Assembly (NCBI GenBank): GCA_009927705.1
Contig: RFMK01000078.1
Location: 1 to 7,534 of the forward strand
Length of the DNA: 7,534 nucleotides
DNA from: Actinomycetota bacterium
GTDB lineage: Bacteria > Actinomycetota > Actinomycetes > Nanopelagicales > Nanopelagicaceae
Direction: 5' to 3'
Shown: positions 5,182 through 7,534 of the stretch, one piece after another
Position numbering within the stretch: the stretch's first letter is position 1
Layout: every line of letters starts with the position of its first letter
Position numbers and translations under genes: made by a program
The notes under the pieces: model-generated
The model's input: only the letters and a program-made list of their open reading frames with translations
Told to the model about the DNA's origin: nothing
Database searches by the model: none

Positions 5182-6410
5182 ACAAGATCTCCCCGCAAAG
5201 AAAAAGCTGATGCAACCCTTTGAACGGCTAACACAAATGCAGCGGTGCGTAAGTCTACGTTGTGTTTTTGTGATTCTTTAAAAGTGTCCGCAAAAGCACG
5301 TGACATTCGCGCGTCGAGTTCCTTGCGGAATTTTTCAATCGGCCACGAATACTGTTGAATATTCTGCGTCCATTCGAAATATGAACCCATAACTCCACCA
5401 GAATTCGCAAGAATGTCAGGAACAACAGTGATACCTCTTGTTCTTAACTCGACATCAGCTTCCGTTGTAGTGGGCTGATTTGCGCCTTCAACAATATACT
5501 CGCAATTAATTTTCTCCACATTGTCAGAGGTAATCACACCACCTAGCGCTGCAGGTATCAGAACTTCGCATCGTTGTTCAAGAACTTCATGTAAAGGAAT
5601 ATTCTCGTATAATGGGATCTCGGAAACGTTTCGGTAGTTGATGATTTCGTCAATATCAATACCTTTGCGATCAACAATCGCACCTGTTATGTCCGAAATT
5701 GCGACCACTTTAAAACCTAATTGATGACAGACAAGTGCGGCAAAACGCCCAACGTTGCCAAATCCTTGAATCGCTACCCGTGCTCCTTTGACTTTTTCAT
5801 TTCTCTTTTCCAGCGTAGCGGCGGCAATCATGGCTACTCCACGACCGGTCGATTCTTCTCTACCTGGAGCACCGAAAAGTTCTATTGGTTTTCCAGTCAC
5901 ACACGCTGGTTGAAAACCCTCAAGACGATGAAATTCGTCCATAAGCCATGCCATCGTTCGTGAATCTGTTCCCATATCAGGCGCCGGAATGTCACGTTGA
6001 TGACCGAGGACATGGTGAATTGAACGTGTCCAACGACGTATGATTTCCTCACGTTCAATGTCAGAAATTGACTTCGCATCAACGGCTACTCCACCTTTTG
6101 CGCCGCCAAATGGGACATCAATCAATGCGGTCTTCCACGTCATCAGGCTTGCTAAGGCGCGAACTTCGTCAAGATTCACTTCATGGTGGAACCGGATTCC
6201 GCCTTTACGCGGTCCGCGGGCACTGGAATGCTGGACTCGATACCCTGTGAGAACTTCTAAGCCTGTTTGCCGACGTAGAGGAATCGAAACTACAACTTCT
6301 CTCTCGCACTGCTGTAACGCCTGAACCAGGCCTGGCTTTAAACCAAGAATCTCTGAAGCTTGGCGTACCTTTTCATTGACTTCTGCGAACGCTGATCTCT
6401 CTTTTGTCAT
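5178..6410 (-). CDS. gdhA: Glutamate dehydrogenase (Glu/Leu/Phe/Val dehydrogenase family)
   Basis: This 410-residue oxidoreductase interconverts glutamate and 2-oxoglutarate plus ammonium. The N-terminal substrate domain shows PRKGGIRFH (67-75, Lys69), TWKTAL (91-96, Lys93), the catalytic-lysine segment PFGGAKGGV (100-108, Lys105) and PAPDMGT (142-148, catalytic Asp145). The nucleotide domain has the Rossmann loop GFGNVG (216-221) with an acidic Asp240 at the end of the next strand (VVAISD), which hints at NAD rather than NADP. The late motif EGANQPTT (308-315) and NSGGVMGSYFEW (336-347) are also typical. The length favours hexameric glutamate dehydrogenase over the shorter leucine dehydrogenases, though exact substrate is inferred. 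The ATG at 6410 has no good Shine-Dalgarno. The stop overlaps the convergent pepN stop. The symbol gdhA is a family-level guess. Confidence 0.92.
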   Translation of the reverse strand: MTKERSAFAEVNEKVRQASEILGLKPGLVQALQQCEREVVVSIPLRRQTGLEVLTGYRVQHSSARGPRKGGIRFHHEVNLDEVRALASLMTWKTALIDVPFGGAKGGVAVDAKSISDIEREEIIRRWTRSIHHVLGHQRDIPAPDMGTDSRTMAWLMDEFHRLEGFQPACVTGKPIELFGAPGREESTGRGVAMIAAATLEKRNEKVKGARVAIQGFGNVGRFAALVCHQLGFKVVAISDITGAIVDRKGIDIDEIINYRNVSEIPLYENIPLHEVLEQRCEVLIPAALGGVITSDNVEKINCEYIVEGANQPTTTEADVELRTRGITVVPDILANSGGVMGSYFEWTQNIQQYSWPIEKFRKELDARMSRAFADTFKESQKHNVDLRTAAFVLAVQRVASAFSLRGDLV

Positions 6411-6417
6411 AGGGTAA

Positions 6418-6442
6418 TCGAATTATTCCAATACGAATTCGA
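6418..6442. promoter_or_regulatory. Inverted repeat upstream of gdh, candidate operator
   Basis: TCGAATT (6418-6424) and AATTCGA (6436-6442) form a perfect 7-bp dyad with an 11-bp spacer, 7 bp upstream of the gdh start and in the divergent gdh/corA intergenic region. On the gdh strand the dyad overlaps AATAAT (6427-6422), a 5/6 match to a -10 box, so a bound regulator could block gdh transcription. No clear -35 box was found. The dyad is directly visible. Its role and the regulator are unknown. Confidence 0.35.
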
Positions 6443-6517
6443 AAGCCTCGGGCGCCGTCGGGAAAGTTAATCGTAGGTGAATTTTTCGCCATTAAGGCTC
6501 AGCAAGCCAAAGTAGCG

Positions 6518-6525
6518 TAGATACT
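6518..6525 (+). promoter_or_regulatory. Candidate -10 element for a leaderless corA transcript
   Basis: TAGATACT ends six bases before the GTG at 6532, the spacing expected when transcription starts at the first base of the start codon. Leaderless genes with this arrangement are common in actinobacteria. There is no Shine-Dalgarno ahead of either candidate start, which supports the idea. No good -35 box was found. Confidence 0.35.
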
Positions 6526-6531
6526 TTGCAT

Positions 6532-7503
6532 GTGATTGTTGATGCTGCTGTGTATAGAAGTGGTAGGCGACTTTCTGACATCGAGACTATCGATCAGGTA
6601 AGCCATGCCGCCGATGGTCTGGATTCGTTCGCTTGGTTAGGTCTAGCCCAACCGACCCAAGAAGAACTACTCAGAGTTCTCGGAACTTTTTCTTTGCACG
6701 AGACTGCTATTGAGGACGCTGTGAATGCCCAGCAACGCGCCAAGTTAGAAGAGAATGGTGAGGTAATAACGCTCGTCATTCGAACAATCTTTTACGATGA
6801 CTCAAAAAGCGCAATCTCAACCGGAGAGATTATTTGTTTCCTGCATAAGAGTTTTGTCATAATTGTTCGTCATGGTGATGGCGCTCCGCTAGTTTCTGTA
6901 AGAAATGATTTAGAGAGTCGTGCTGACTTTCTTGCGCTTGGACCATTTGCAGTGGTCCATGCCGTACTCGAGAAGATTATTGATGAATACTCAAAAATCG
7001 CTTCTGAGTTGGAAAAGGACGTTATTCAAATTGAAAACGAAGTTTTTTCTGAATCTAGAAATTCGGTTTCCAAGAAGATTTACTCACTTAAAAGGGAAGT
7101 TATCGAATATCGGCACGCTATCGAACCTCTCATAATGCCTTTGCAGCGTCTGATGTCAGAGGGTCGCCACAACTTTCCCGCAACGCTTCGACCATTTTTC
7201 AGGGATGTCAGTGATCAGCTCAGCAGAGCATGCGAACATGCGTCTGCCATGGATTCTCTGCTGACAGCAGCACTGCAGGCAGATCTTGCACAAGTACAAG
7301 TTCGGCAAAACAACGATGTCCGACGTATATCCGCTTGGGTCGCGCTCGCTGCTTTCCCAACCATGGTCGCTGGAATATACGGAATGAATTTCAGTGAGAT
7401 GCCAGAACTTCGGTGGAGTTTCGGTTATCCCCTGGTAATGGGGTCCACATTCTCTGCCTGTGGACTACTTTTCTATCTCTTCAAGAAATCTAAGTGGCTC
7501 TAA
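6532..7503 (+). CDS. corA: CorA-family magnesium (divalent cation) transporter
   Basis: This inner-membrane channel protein (323 residues from the GTG) takes up Mg2+ and in some members Co2+ or Ni2+, acting as a pentamer. A cytoplasmic N-terminal domain begins MIVDAAVYRSGRR and contains FAWLGL, HETAIEDA and RTIFY. A long helical stalk follows, with EYRHAIEPL and the conserved VQVRQNNDVRRISAW leading into the membrane. Two C-terminal transmembrane helices are visible, the first ending in the signature YGMNF (GMN at 284-286) followed by MPEL in the periplasmic loop, the second leading to the basic end KKSKWL. I chose the GTG at 6532 because the family usually starts MIVD and a -10-like box sits just upstream. 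A TTG at 6526 is in frame and adds two residues. It is divergent from gdh. Confidence 0.94.
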   Translation: MIVDAAVYRSGRRLSDIETIDQVSHAADGLDSFAWLGLAQPTQEELLRVLGTFSLHETAIEDAVNAQQRAKLEENGEVITLVIRTIFYDDSKSAISTGEIICFLHKSFVIIVRHGDGAPLVSVRNDLESRADFLALGPFAVVHAVLEKIIDEYSKIASELEKDVIQIENEVFSESRNSVSKKIYSLKREVIEYRHAIEPLIMPLQRLMSEGRHNFPATLRPFFRDVSDQLSRACEHASAMDSLLTAALQADLAQVQVRQNNDVRRISAWVALAAFPTMVAGIYGMNFSEMPELRWSFGYPLVMGSTFSACGLLFYLFKKSKWL

Positions 7504-7524
7504 TTACTCGTTTATTCGAGTAAT
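7503..7524 (+). terminator. Inverted repeat at the corA stop, weak or incomplete terminator
   Basis: ATTACTCG (7503-7510) and CGAGTAAT (7517-7524) form a perfect 8-bp stem with a six-base loop, starting within the corA stop codon. No T-run follows (CAAGTCTTGC to the window end), so it is not a canonical intrinsic terminator. It could stabilise the 3' end, act as a weak terminator, or be the start of a larger structure beyond the edge. Confidence 0.4.
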
Positions 7525-7534
7525 CAAGTCTTGC

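Noticed and set aside
6476..6490. Small hairpin GGTGAA-TTT-TTCGCC in the gdh/corA spacer as a terminator or riboswitch
   Set aside because: Only six pairs including a G-U wobble, a three-base loop and no T-run after it; no resemblance to a known magnesium riboswitch.
6526..6531. TTG start for corA
   Set aside because: It only adds two residues, has no ribosome-binding site and would be upstream of the likely transcription start; it remains possible.

Overview
The window looks like a piece of a streamlined, moderate-GC actinobacterial chromosome. Three things point there. The ribose-5-phosphate isomerase B carries the actinobacterial GSGNGEQ active-site form. The aminopeptidase N is of the Streptomyces type. 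Its neighbour rpiB matches an arrangement I recall from mycobacteria (rpiB close to pepN). Gene spacing is extremely tight. A freshwater lineage such as Nanopelagicales (acI) would fit, but I cannot place it from sequence alone.

Layout: (1) Positions 1-543, minus strand, hold the N-terminal 181 codons of a secreted collagen-like protein that runs off the left edge. A short conserved pre-collagen module precedes Gly-X-Y repeats that end in near-identical 36-bp units. (2) Positions 544-798 are a divergent intergenic region. Next to the collagen gene it contains mutually exclusive GGGGT/ACCCC hairpins around the ribosome-binding site. (3) Positions 799-1374, plus strand, encode a small secreted alanine-rich helical protein with two TxAQ modules and a glycine-rich tail. 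A strong intrinsic terminator follows at 1420-1456. (4) Positions 1475-1930, plus, are rpiB. (5) Positions 1927-2622, minus, are trmB. (6) Positions 2641-5181, plus, are pepN. (7) Positions 5178-6410, minus, are a hexameric-type glutamate dehydrogenase. (8) Positions 6532-7503, plus, are a CorA-family magnesium transporter, followed by a small inverted repeat.

The right-hand 6 kb is housekeeping: pentose phosphate metabolism, tRNA modification, peptide turnover, glutamate/ammonia metabolism and divalent cation transport. These genes alternate strand one by one, so they do not form an operon. Both convergent pairs (rpiB/trmB and pepN/gdh) share overlapping stop codons, and the divergent pair trmB/pepN has only 18 bp between starts. 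The accessory, less understood part is the divergent pair of secreted proteins at 1-1374. I see no CRISPR array, insertion sequence, phage gene, tRNA or rRNA, and no clearly new multi-gene system. The most unusual signals are the collagen-like gene with its possible leader switch and the extreme compaction at gene borders.
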